Of a DNA stretch of 20,277 nt, positions 8,798 to 18,344 are shown one piece after another. Below the pieces are notes generated by a model. The model searched no databases and was not told where the DNA came from. It saw only the letters and a list, made by a program, of their open reading frames with translations. Numbering within the stretch: position 1 is the first letter of the stretch; the number at the start of each line of letters is the position of its first letter. A program made the position numbers and the translations under genes. Source of the stretch: Botryllus schlosseri (Eukaryota > Chordata > Ascidiacea > Stolidobranchia > Styelidae); assembly GCA_000444245.1 (NCBI GenBank), contig ATSW01012988.1:1-20277 (forward strand), in the 5' to 3' direction.

Positions 8798-9865
8798 CAG
8801 AGGTCTCAAACACGCGGCCCGCCAGAACATTTTGTGCAGCCCGCGACGACATTTCAGATTTTTGTTAATTTGACAATATATAAGTGTCACATATATCTTT
8901 TAGGTTATAAATTGAAAATTCCCTCTTAAATTGCTCCGAAAGCCTGAAACTATTCAGCAAACTTCACTATCGCATCAATTGCAAACGCTACCATATGCAG
9001 TGAAGGATTCACTATTTCGCCACATTTCCAATTCATGATGACAAAACCTGACCCTTAGACGATGCGTGACTGAAATTTGTGAGTTGGACTTGGATGCGAC
9101 CTTTTTTATAATCACAGCTTGGTATTTCGCTAACTAAGCAAGTAGTAACGGTAACCATGGGCAATCTGTTAGTTACATATTTGGTCGCTAAACCATGCTA
9201 TTAAGGCCACTTCAAGGTACCGAGTACCGTAGTGGTACGCTCCAACGATGTAACAACAATGGGCCGTTCGGCGTTCCGACATTTCAATCACTAAGACACA
9301 TTCATCAATATATTTATATTATATTGATGTATTTTCTGCTCCTGTATTAGAGATATTTGGCCATGAGATAGATAGCCTACATATCTGACGTACGCCCGAA
9401 TCCTGGATTGGAATTACAATGCTCAACCTAAAAATGTTTTGATATCAGATCAGTCTCTATTATCAATCTGTTAAATTCAAAATACGGTATTCATAGTAGC
9501 TGCAAAATTATCACCCGATAGCTTTTATGATGGCATCATACATTTGTCTGCCCATATGGTGTCTATATCTTATAATTAATATATATCAAGTAGGCCTAGG
9601 CCTACAACAACAATTCTATTCAAATAGTTATAAATGTGATGATTCTTTTCGTGCCAGGCCTAAATTGATACAAGAGTAAATCACATTTTGACGATGCGTG
9701 TTTACTGTCAGTCTGCTGGATCGGCTCACTTTCAATAGGACAATTTATTCCCGCCAAATAAGCCCTACTTAGAAAGACATAAAACACCCCTATGAGTGCT
9801 GCAGCCCGCAGCGTCGTCAAAATGGTAAAACTGGCCCACGAGCACATTTGAGTTTGAGACCTCTG
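8798..9865. mobile_element. 1.07-kb non-autonomous hAT element
   Basis: The terminal inverted repeat CAGAGGTCTCAAAC (14 of 14) lies at 8798-8811 and 9852-9865. Flanking octamers are CTCTAGAA (8790-8797) and GTCTAGAA (9866-9873), 7 of 8 identical and fitting the hAT target preference nTnTAGAn. Both subterminal regions carry GCCCGC/GGCCC blocks (CGCGGCCCGCCAG on the left, CTGCAGCCCGCAGCG on the right). It is too short for a hAT transposase and no DDE or BED-like frame is seen, so it depends on a partner in trans. A 16-bp perfect palindrome lies inside at 9590-9605. Confidence 0.85.
9590..9605. repeat. 16-bp perfect palindrome GTAGGCCTAGGCCTAC
   Basis: It is exactly self-complementary with no loop, inside the hAT element at 8798-9865. 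It consists of two overlapping TAGGCCTA words, a motif that recurs in intergenic parts of this window. Confidence 0.7.
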
Positions 9866-9873
9866 GTCTAGAA

Positions 9874-10466
9874 GTACCATATACGATTTCCATACCTGGG
9901 TCTTTCATATCTATTCCTGATATCAATGAACATTTTATTCAAATACCGGTATACAATCATATTGGATCAGAACTACAACACAATTCCAGCTACAGAAGAG
10001 AAAACGACATCATAAAAAGCAAAGCAAATTGAATCACAATTAATATATATTATATTATTAATGAATCAAATGCAAGATAAAATGAGATTTATCCTATCAA
10101 AACTCAATACTGCACTTTTCTATCATTGATCTATATATATCAATACACTCCAGTTAATAACACTCGGTCTATACCTTCCATTTCACTTTCATCTAAAATT
10201 GAGAAGAACAAATTACACCAATTGATTCAATGTTTATTATCAATTGTTTTGATAAATAATTTGAGCATACTTCTTGATTACCAGCACCAAAATTTCAGTA
10301 TCGGTTTGTTCAAAATGAGTCACGAGTCAACGCCATTGAATTTGAGGTGGGTGTTTGATTTAGGAACTACTTTAATTAGTTTCGATTCCTTCCTTAACTC
10401 TCCACCGAATTGTTCTTTTGTGATGTTTTGACTTGGTAAATGTAATGATATAGCAAAAAAACACAG
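9874..10466. other. AT-rich intergenic stretch
   Basis: It is strongly AT-rich, with a near-palindromic ATTAATATATATTATATTATTAAT-type run near 10039-10062 (not perfect) and ATATATAT at 10132-10140. On the minus strand an AATAAA lies at about 9932-9938, which could serve as a polyadenylation signal for a minus-strand gene ending above it. No well-supported exon. Confidence 0.4.
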
Positions 10467-10587
10467 GTGAAGTCATTTTACGTGACTTGAGAGAGGCTGC
10501 ACATGACCAGAATATCGACCCACAGCACGAACAGTTAATTGAACAGAAGTTACCACAGGGTTTTGGATATCATGCTGGCTTTGACAG
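10467..10587 (+). CDS. candidate internal exon, unknown protein
   Basis: Not recognised. A 121-base open segment lies between an acceptor (AAACACAG) and a donor (GACAG|GTGCTA). It encodes EVILRDLREAAHDQ, then NIDPQHEQLIEQKLPQ and GFGYHAGFD. The charged, Gln- and Leu-rich composition and the GFGYH end look more like protein than noise. An ATG in good context (TCAAAATGAG, 10315-10317) starts a short frame MSHESTPLNLR just upstream, but no strong donor there gives the right phase. In the same frame the exon would otherwise end at a TAG right after the donor. The minus strand is also open here. It could be a small gene, a decayed retrocopy or chance. Confidence 0.25.
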
Positions 10588-10980
10588 GTGCTAGACACAG
10601 CCAATTGCACAAAGTTTTCTTGATGGCAAGCACGCTTCAGAAGACATATAGACACTTGAACAGATCTATTATTATTGACATAGTCAATAACTTTCAACGG
10701 TGCACTGAGATTCATTCTACGATGTATATCCTGTGTGCTTAACAGTTTACGTTACAGCAAATAAGACATAGAAGTAGGAATCTCAACTACATTGGCGGGT
10801 AGCCTACAGCTTTACAAAAAATGTTAATATAAATTTTCACGGCTTGTTAATTATGAAATGATGAGACGATATTGTGAATGTGAATGAATAGGCCTACTGC
10901 AGGGATGATGTTAAATGTGAAATGGTGAGGTAATTAGTTCTTGGCTACGCATTTGAAATCATATCAAAGTACCAAATTAC

Positions 10981-11071
10981 CAGAGAGATTTGGTTCCAAC
11001 AAATTCAAAGAGAAATACTGCTTTCTGCTGGGCCTGTCCATTTTATGAAAAGTGTCCAACGCGTCCTTGGC
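10981..11071 (-). CDS. ankyrin gene exon 8 (post-repeat tail)
   Basis: The acceptor is ACCTGTTTTCAG, in phase 0. It encodes AKDALDTFHKMDRPSRKQYF, then SLNLLEPNLS. Two endings are possible: a GTAATT donor at 10980-10979 giving an internal exon, or reading on for a few codons (GNLVL) to a TGA at 10966-10964, making this the last exon. The donor is of only moderate quality, so the choice is open. Confidence 0.8.
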
Positions 11072-14000
11072 CTGAAAACAGGTATACACCACAACGCTAA
11101 AGAAAATTTGTACATGTGCGATAACGATTGAATGATCTGTGCATTGGCGTGAGAGACAAAAATGATAAATATCACTTGGTATCATCAAATGAATTTGTCT
11201 CCGACAAAAAATGTTCTGAACAAATATCCTTTCAATCATGATAACAGGTGAAGAGGAAAATGAGTTTTACAATAAATTGGGTCACAGCCCACCACATTTA
11301 CATCTCTACACGCCCTTTAAGATCACATAGCATTGTATGGTCTATTTTTCCCGATTACTAGGTATTACCGACATTGAATTGACTCAGGTACACAACTTCA
11401 ATATACAATTGAATTCTATCATAACACTACAATCCCATGCAGCAGTATAACAGTTATCGGTAGTGGATTGAAATTTCAACATCAAAAAGTTTTCGCAACA
11501 TTCACACTTACCACAGGGCCCATCCTTATGATCATATTGGTCATGCACGATTGACCGGCATTATCGAATCTCCCGACGTCGGCTCCGTTTTCCATAAGCC
11601 ACCGAGCGGTTTCACTCCGATCTAAGGAAAAATTGTACCGATAAACAATCAAAACTTCGCGAATTGACAGCAAATTTCATAATTCCAGCTGACTAAACTT
11701 ATGACTAAATTGCACCGAAGCAAAAAATTTCAGAGTATGCGAAGCATTTCAGTAAGCAAACCTGATCCAAAAGGGAAATTAGTGATTGCAACCACACTAC
11801 TTCAAGACCAGAAAGAAATTGATGCTTCAAAGTTACTCAAATAGGTGGCCTACTACTAACAAACAGCACTTGGCATAATTGTGCCCTGGATTTGCATTTC
11901 CTACACAACCATTTCAAAAGTGTGAGCATTACAAAAAGTTAATCTGACCTTATGCCTAACCCTTATCCTCAAACCTGATCCAACCCCTACCGTCACCATC
12001 AGAGGAGTTGGTAACGGCAATGGACTACACATAGGCCTAATAGCTGAGGGCTGTGGATTTTCTGTTCAATTTTCTTAAAATGAGCATAGTTTAGCAATAT
12101 TTTACGATCTTTGTGCTTTTCATAGCCCACTTGAGATATATTAGAAATCCATTTTACTGACAGCAAATCATTCAAAGTTCTTTGTGGGCCGCAGCTGGCA
12201 CACCCATGCTCTAACTAAATCTACAGGTAGTTGTTAAATCCCGTCCAAAAACACAGCAATGTCACCTAAATCCGCAGCAACGTAGACAGGAGTTCTCATT
12301 TTGTAGTCCTCTGCTTCAATATCTGCCCCACACTTGACCAGGATCTTGCACGCTTCCACCGCATCATTGCGAGCGGCAAAATGAAGGGGAGTCTGCTTTT
12401 CCCCGGACGTTTTTTCTTCCAGGACGGCTAACGAAAAGGATTGAGTGTGAATTGAAGGCAAAAGAGATTTGCAGCAAATTTCGAGTTACAAGACATCAAT
12501 ATTTTGTCACACTAACCGCCGTTTTCCAAAAGTAATTCGATCATGTCTGGATAATTTGTAGCAGCTGCGACGTGTAACGGTGACCTTCCGTATCTATAAA
12601 ATTATAGAATCAATGTCAGTAAATGAAGTAAATTGAATTCGGATTACGCCGCATACCCAATCTGTCGGGCGCCACGCAGATATGATTGCGGAATCGCAAA
12701 AGTTTGAAATTATTCAACGGTATGAAATCAGAACATAAGTAACATCAGTGGATGTCACATTCAAACATACATTTCCACAATTCTCGCCAGTACATAATGA
12801 CTCATCCATTCATGCTATGATTAAGCATTCATATAGCAAAGTAATCCAGTTTTACACAATAGGTTCACGGGAGACAATATTGAAGTTATAATAGGTAGGC
12901 TATATGTTCCACCTAAAATAACATAGCACTGATTGATTGTGGATTTAGGTTGAACTTTCTGTTGAGACACAGTGAGATTGCTTACAAAAAATCTCTCAAG
13001 ACTTGAAAATAGCAAACAATGTGTTTCTTTTCTATCAAAGTACTCAGAGAGGTTATTTCAATGTGTAACCTATCTGACAAACATTTCATGCTTTATGATT
13101 TTACCACCGAAAAAATTGTCCTGCAAATATAGCGGTCATCACTGTTTAGAACACTACACCAACACACTTACCCCTCAACAGGCAAACATGTGCATTATCC
13201 AAAATTATGTTCGAACAGATCAAAATGCTTTATCAATGTCTATAAAATGTGATAAAATCTTGCAATAAATTGTGAGGTCATTTTACTGTTGGCAAATAGT
13301 AAGATATCAGTAGGCCCTCTTTTAAAACAAGTTTATTATAATGTTGAAGGGAACCATTGTCTGATCTGAATACCGTCATATCAAAGTCGCCATGCAGCGG
13401 TCCAGTGATGCACTCCATAGTTGTCAGGCCATAGTCATGAAAGTCATCAGTCATTACGGTAAGGGAAAGTAGGCGCAGAGGGTACGAAAGACTAAATTTT
13501 GAGTCTCGTCTGTAGCATGCTTCGAAGTATCGGAGGTTTATCTTGACCTCCCCTGTATCACTATTCGTTTTTACAGAAAAGCCCAGAGAAAGACCATAAG
13601 AAGGGTGAAAACAAGGAAGAGCAATTAAAGCAGTGGTTCTCCACCGGTGTGCCGATTGGTCTGCTCAGGGGTGCCGCGAGAAAATGTGGTAATCAAGGTC
13701 GACGCATAACAAAAATCGAGGAATCTAAATCCTGATTGTAGCATAATCGGTGGTTCTATTATTTTATCCGCTCAAGACAAACCATATACAATGCAATGCA
13801 ATGAACAGGTAGGAGGATGTCAAAACGACCAGCTACACTTTCTCAATCTGGCATCTCCTCAGCCTAATGTCAGTGTACGTGTAATCTATATCAGGGGTGG
13901 CCAACCCGTGGCCCGCGCGGTAATTACAGAAGCTAGTAATATTATCAAAAAAATGAATTGCGGACGACATAAATACACACTAATTCTTTATGACATAAAA

Positions 14001-17000
14001 GTCGGCAATTTTGGTGCGTGGCCCATTGCCCAAAAGGGTTGGCCACCCCTGATCTAGATATTCCGCACTCTGTTCATTACATCGCATTGTGTCTCATGTG
14101 TCACACTGCACACTGCGTGTCTTGAGCCGATGAAAATAATAGAATGTCTGATTATGATTAGGAATATGATATCACAAAAAAATCCGATTTGTTAGGAGCT
14201 TGACAAACTGTTTCATAGCAATATGGCAAGAAACCAAAAAGTACAGAATTACACACCAGATATAATCAAAGTTCAAGTCACCTGTCACTCTTGTTCACAT
14301 CCACGCCCCTCTGAATTAGAAAGAGAGCTATGTCGGTATGCCATAACCTGGCCGTTTCGTGCAGAATAGTTTGTCCGTAACGATCCGTGCAGTTAATGTC
14401 GGCTCCCTTGTCGAGAAGCGACCCCAACAGCTCAAGATCCACCTACACAACACGCAAGTCAGAGCATTCCCACTTGTTTACATTTAAGAAGCTACCTCCG
14501 CTGTCTCTGGAGGTTGCTTGCTGAGCATCACAAAGTGTTCGATCAGCTTCCTGTTAAGCCTTGTAACGATTGGTTTTGAATCTACGAAAGAAGAGAAGGT
14601 CACGAGTAGGCCCGGATTAGGGTTACCACTGTTTGAGAATGCGAAATTACGGACAAATCAGTGATGCTACTCGAGTAAATGAAATGGCACAATTCTCTAC
14701 TCAATTAATTGTAGCAAGTTTAAGAGCTGTTCGAAGAATACTTGAAGTAAAAGTAAAATATGAACGGTGCTTCAATGATCTGACCAAACACGGAACTGTC
14801 ACTAATATCTTACATTAGTTTACTGTTTACATATCTGAATTTGTAATGCAGAATAGCGTCGTACTGAATGCTAGTCAACCAAATTACAACACAGTCAAAT
14901 CATTTCTGCCACACCACTATTTCATTCCATAGCCATGGCAACACCTTTTTACAAGGGACATCTCCGACACACGATTAAATATGACTCACACATAGTGACA
15001 TGGTGTATTGTATGCGGCTGACATCATTAGTGAGTTACTAACAGATTTGAGGGGGACAGACAATGTGCTTAGATTGCACGATACTTCGAAAAGTGTAGGA
15101 AACAGTGAAACCCTACAGAGAAATCGGGGAGTATGACATAATTGTTGAGTATCGTGAACTTCAACGCATGGAGCCCAGACACAGCTTATAAAACCAAAAT
15201 CTCAGACATGTCCGTAAAATTTATATGCATGGCGACCCTTCTCCGGATAAATGTACTCCGGGAGTCGTAAGATATCTGTTAAAAGTCGCATTTGACAATA
15301 TTTAATGGTATCCAAAATAAATTTTCACCTCTCGGCGACACAGGTACGCCGTTGTTTTGCATACTTGGTTTGAACGCTAATTCCTCGCGGAGCAAAGCTG
15401 CGTCTATTTCCAAACCCAAATGGGAATCCATGACAGACTGCTGCCGAGATGTCTTCCCGCTCCGCAGACCTGTAAGTGGTACAAGCAAAGCTTGACATGA
15501 CACCGTGAATCTTGTCGGCAGGGCCTGGCATATGGTCAACGTAGAAGATCATAGCTCTATCAAATACTCCAGAACTGCAGTGTGGAACAGTATTTTGCCG
15601 GCTATCCAACAGTCACCGACCATGTCCACATCCAAGTCGAAATACAAGCAGTTTCTACTTAATCAATACTAGTCAGCCCTCAAGTTTACCGGACCACAAC
15701 CTGACATATTGATCTCGCTTTCCATCACACTCCACCTCATTTTGACACTTGTCCTTTTGTATTACCATCTTTTACATTTCATTCAGTGTACATGCGTCCT
15801 TTTTTACATCGCCTGGGCCAGGTAGAGTCTGATTTCAAAGACTAATCCTATTCGTTTCGACGACTTCCTATCTTTTCATTGTATCGCAGTCTTGTGGTGT
15901 ATTGAAATGATGAAATTGTTAATAATAAATTTATTGATTGATTCATTAGGTCGCACATCCGATAAACTGCTTAAAGTATTCGAATTCCTCAACCAAATCT
16001 AATTTTTGAAACTACTTACTCAACTACTTTTTAGCCCTTTCATTTTAAACTTCTATTTGATATAGTTTTGATCTTGGAAACTGTTACATCCACTTGTAAT
16101 CGAGTAGAAATTTATGGCGTTACTTCTACTTCTACGCTGACTATTATGACCACATCTGTGCATTGTCTGAATTTACTTCTTCAAGCATCAAGCATAAGAC
16201 ATCTTCATTCTACTTGTCATAGAGTGGAAATCTACGGATTACTTCTCTACTAGTACTTGAGCGTCATCAACGAGTACCGAGGACCAAGTAATTCCGATTA
16301 AAGCTAATTCGAATACTCGCATTCCAGATGATATTGTAATAAAAGCACAATAAGAACGCACTCTGCTATGAGGTATTACTCTTACACAGATACCAAGAAA
16401 TTCTGCTAAACATGTCTAAACTCACAGCTCCAACAACCTGGTGTGACGCAGCATCCGTAATGTTCTAAAGTGGCCACATGTAGCAGAGTCCTTACCAGAG
16501 TCTTTTCTTTGGGTCCGTTCTCTTCGCATCTGAGTCACGTACTCCCGCCAGTCTCTGGCTCGTTTTTGCATTCGGAAGACGTCTTCAAATTTAACTGCTT
16601 TAGGCGTTTGTCCTGACTGAAAAATTATCGATAAGACAACAGGTCTCCAGTAGTTCGAGTTGCATTGCAAAATATTCATCAATCGGTACTTTTTTAGTCC
16701 ACAGGAGTTGAGATAATAGTGTTTCTTCACCTATTTTTGGTACGGAGCATTCTTGGAAAAGCTAGGGACGGTCGGAAAGCTATCTCAAACAGTTGAGATA
16801 TTTTTATTAAGGCCTACTTATCGACAATATTGTGAATGGGCTAAATTTCAAATGAGGATGTAGAACTATAGAGCCAAATTGCATGTAATGATGAGGTTGT
16901 GGTACTTGGGGTTGGGAACCAAATGAAATGTTCGAGTAGTAGCAATGAATTTCAATTAATATTGGTTTATTACATTTTAATCAGCGACTGATTTTTGTGC

Positions 17001-17121
17001 CCATTAGTTAGACGAGGTGCTCCGAGCTGAACTAAGCTTAATCAATGTTTAGGTTAATCTATTACCTGTTCTGTCTCATCAATAGGAGCCATGAATGCAC
17101 GGTTGTCGTGTCCTCTGGCAT
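10981..17121 (-). CDS. ankyrin-repeat protein, 8 exons, both ends open
   Basis: Exons 17121-17066, 16616-16496, 14581-14496, 14442-14282, 12593-12517, 12427-12266, 11621-11512 and 11071-10981 join in one frame, about 287 codons, with every phase matching. The order is: a short acidic piece (APIDETEQ); a basic Arg-rich stretch (RARDWREYVTQMRRERTQRK); a helix before the repeats; then about five to six ankyrin repeats with the canonical YGRSPLHVAA, KQTPLHFAAR and RTPVYVAADL turns and KGADIN, CGADIE, NGADVG ends; finally a tail with FHKMDRPSRKQYF and LNLLEP. Ankyrin repeats bind partner proteins. The tail resembles, from memory only, a short motif after the repeats in TRPA/Painless-type channels, but no channel exons were found downstream. 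Start, stop and function are unknown. Confidence applies to the ankyrin call and exon joins. Confidence 0.88.
11512..11621 (-). CDS. ankyrin gene exon 7 (repeats 5-6)
   Basis: The acceptor is TTTTTCCTTAG and the donor CCTGTG|GTAAGT, a strong consensus. It gives DRSETARWLMENGADVG, RFDNAGQSCM and TNMIIRMGPV. It completes repeat 5 and starts a degenerate sixth. Confidence 0.92.
12140..12214 (-). mobile_element. hAT-like terminal remnant
   Basis: Read on the minus strand the end is AGAGCATGGGTGTGCCAG, then CTGCGGCCCACAAAG. GGCCCAC close to the end is typical of hAT miniature elements. The other end and target duplication were not found, so the inner limit is a guess. It lies in the intron between ankyrin exons 6 and 7. 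Confidence 0.3.
12266..12427 (-). CDS. ankyrin gene exon 6 (repeats 3-5)
   Basis: The acceptor is TTTTCGTTAG and the donor TTTAG|GTGACA. It gives AVLEEKTSGEKQTPLHFAAR, then NDAVEACKILVKCGADIEAE and DYKMRTPVYVAADL. The frame continues past the donor to a stop soon after, but the GTGACA splice restores the repeat with the next exon. Confidence 0.92.
12517..12593 (-). CDS. ankyrin gene exon 5 (repeat 3)
   Basis: The acceptor is AATTTTATAG and the donor GGCG|GTTAGT. It encodes YGRSPLHVAAATNYPDMIE and LLLENG, a textbook ankyrin repeat with TPLH-type turn and inner helix. The intron before it (1.7 kb) carries a MITE. Confidence 0.93.
13631..13700 (+). mobile_element. hAT-like left-end remnant (cagtggttctccaccg)
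   Basis: It starts CAGTGGTTCTCCACCGGTG, then TGCCG and a GGGGTGCCGCGAG motif, all characteristic of one large group of animal hAT termini. No matching right end (GAACCACTG) is present, so this is a broken fragment with an approximate right limit. Confidence 0.45.
13884..14059. mobile_element. 160-bp hAT MITE with 16-bp perfect TIR
   Basis: The element is 13892-14051. The ends CAGGGGTGGCCAACCC and GGGTTGGCCACCCCTG are exact inverse copies. Flanking octamers are ATCTATAT (13884-13891) and ATCTAGAT (14052-14059), 7 of 8 identical. GTGGCCCGCG and GCGTGGCCC sit just inside the two ends. No coding capacity. The near-complete duplication argues for a fairly young insertion in an ankyrin intron. Confidence 0.88.
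14282..14442 (-). CDS. ankyrin gene exon 4 (repeats 1-2)
   Basis: The acceptor is TGTTGTGTAG and the donor GACAG|GTGACT. It encodes LLGSLLDKGADINCTD, then RYGQTILHETARLWHTDIAL and FLIQRGVDVNKSD. The first repeat is partial and the second complete. The shared codon with the next exon gives R before YGRSPLH. Confidence 0.92.
14496..14581 (-). CDS. ankyrin gene exon 3
   Basis: The acceptor is CTTTCGTAG and the donor GAG|GTAGCT. Phase 1 joins to give DSKPIVTRLNRKLIEHFVML, then SKQPPETAE. It is a predicted helix leading into the first ankyrin repeat and lies 53 bases from exon 4. Confidence 0.85.
15292..15946 (+). mobile_element. LINE (non-LTR retrotransposon) 3' end, copy A, 5'-truncated
   Basis: A frame from about 15292 to a TAG at 15670-15672, broken only by a TGA at 15493-15495, ends in SRTAVWNSILPAIQQS and SKSKYKQFLL. 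The R-x-A-x-WNS-LP-x-I and FKxKLKxFLL-type ending is the usual C-terminus of LINE reverse-transcriptase proteins. A 3' UTR of about 270 bases follows, with CATTGTATCGCAGTCTTGTG, AATAAATTTATTGATTGATT and a short-unit tail ending near 15946. Only the last part of pol is present, so this is a dead 5'-truncated copy lying antisense in the ankyrin intron. The family (clade) cannot be named from this. The frame before the TGA is less certain than the part after it. Confidence 0.6.
16089..16250 (+). repeat. diverged 40-bp direct repeat, period about 120
   Basis: Two units, 16089-16129 and 16209-16250, share ACTTGT-AT-GAGT-GAAAT-TA-GG-TTACTTCT. The period of 120 keeps the plus-strand frame, so both read STCxRVEIYG. 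It lies in the ankyrin intron 2/3 region. More likely a decayed tandem duplication than a gene. Confidence 0.5.
16496..16616 (-). CDS. ankyrin gene exon 2 (basic segment)
   Basis: The acceptor is ATAATTTTTCAG and the donor CTCTG|GTAAGG. It gives 40 codons: SGQTPKAVKFEDVFRMQK, then RARDWREYV and TQMRRERTQRKDS. It is helical, strongly basic and could hold a nuclear-localisation-like or membrane-proximal segment. A second AG four bases downstream of the acceptor is out of phase. Confidence 0.82.
17066..17121 (-). CDS. ankyrin gene exon 1 of those seen (acidic stretch)
   Basis: The acceptor is TTTTATGCCTTCAG and the donor CAG|GTAATA. Read in phase 1 it gives ARGHDNRAFM and APIDETEQ, joining in phase 0 to the next exon. 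An ATG sits right after the acceptor but in a phase that does not fit the next exon, so it is not the start. Confidence 0.7.
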
Positions 17122-17465
17122 CTGAAGGCATAAAATAGATTACCATAGATTTTCGAAAGGTTGTGTCAATTGGTTACTATGTACCGGCATGGATTGCGTT
17201 AAACAATTGTGTATGGAAAGCGCTTTGAAATAACAAGAACAAAAGAAACATGCTGTAATCCAAAAAATCTAGACTTGTACGGTAGGCGGGACGGTCCAAA
17301 CGAGAACTGCAGTAACAGCACTGATATTAGAACCGCTGAAATTTTGGATTGAATTTGGATCCGAAAATCACCAATATGGCGATAGTAATACCAACAAATT
17401 CACCGTTCGTTGTTCAGTTGCGTTTTTAAGTAATTAAATCAATTCAAAACATGGCAAGCTGGCGA

Positions 17466-17512
17466 TAAAATGAAAAGATATAGGAATAATAAGAAGTCGA
17501 AACGACTTCACT
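17466..17512 (-). repeat. LINE tail fragment, copy D
   Basis: Read on the minus strand it contains AGTCGTTTCGACTTC and TATCTTTTCATT, aligning to 15855-15880 of the LINE (GTTTCGACGACTTCC, TATCTTTTCATTG) with an 8-base insertion. It is short and diverged. Confidence 0.4.
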
Positions 17513-17529
17513 ACAAAAAATTAGACAAG

Positions 17530-17690
17530 TTTGGTCTTAATGTCTCAAATCGATTTTTTAGCAGAAAAAGTCTTAAAGACAAATTAGTCTTACCAAGTAA
17601 TGTCTGTATCAAATCGATTTTTTAGCAAAAAAAGTCTTAAAGACCAATTAGTCTTACCAATTAATTTCTGTCTTAAAAGTAAGACCCAAA
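17530..17690. repeat. tandem repeat, 64-bp unit, about 2.3 copies
   Basis: TCAAATCGATTTTTTAGC recurs at 17545 and 17609, each followed by AAAAAGTCTTAAAGAC, AATTAGTCTTACCAA and TAAT-TCTGT. GTCTTA/TAAGAC words appear in both orientations. The two full units differ at only a few bases, implying recent duplication. Confidence 0.8.
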
Positions 17691-18344
17691 TTGATCGAAA
17701 ATAGTAGCGGTGCTTTGGGGGCATCCTTTTCAATGTTAGGTTCTGGGTGAAAGGGAAGCACAAGGCTATTTAGAAAATTTTAGAATCAATGCATTTATTT
17801 AGTTTTATTTGTTATGTTAAACGCTAGAAATATATTCATAAACTTTTCATCCGACTTTGATGAGACGTAGTGGCACGTATGGAGTCAGCATGTACAAGTC
17901 AAAAACGGGAGGGACAAACGGATACTTTTTCCACTGGCTATGACAACCTACGGCTGATTTCGAGTATATGATAACTGGAAGGTAGTGCTGAAGTAACCAA
18001 GTATTCCTGCAGGGTCATATGTCGTATGCCGTTGAAAGGGGGTGCAATAAACTCGGAATGGAGTGTAATTGATGTATAGATTTACTGTACTTTGGCAGGT
18101 CGTATTATTGTAAGACAAAAATAGCCATAATTGAAAATTATTAACAACTTCTGGCGAAGGTATACTGCACCACCGCAACGAATCGTAATTGATTGAGGAT
18201 TTAGCGGAGCGCATTAATCTTTGAAGTCGGTTTAAAATGTCCTGCCTGGAAATCATTGAACATATTGTAAGAGTCACATAAATTGATTGTATCATTGGAT
18301 TGAACATTCTGACATTTCAACTTCAGTTGGTTTGGTACAAGACA

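Larger units (their letters stand above)
12594..14281. other. ankyrin intron 4/5
   Basis: This 1.7-kb intron contains a complete 160-bp MITE (13892-14051) and a hAT-type left end at 13631. The rest (12594-13630) is unique-looking AT-rich sequence in which I see no exon on either strand. Confidence 0.6.

Noticed and set aside
10039-10062. AT-rich near-palindrome considered as an origin or matrix-attachment site
   Set aside because: The arms do not match exactly and nothing beyond AT-richness supports a function.
10473-10715. 80-codon minus-strand frame considered as the next ankyrin-gene exon
   Set aside because: No acceptor in the needed phase, no transmembrane or repeat pattern, and the plus strand of the same bases looks more protein-like.
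17948-18307. 119-codon minus-strand ORF
   Set aside because: No recognisable domain or splice context linking it to the ankyrin gene; poor low-similarity composition rich in Ser, Asn and Tyr.
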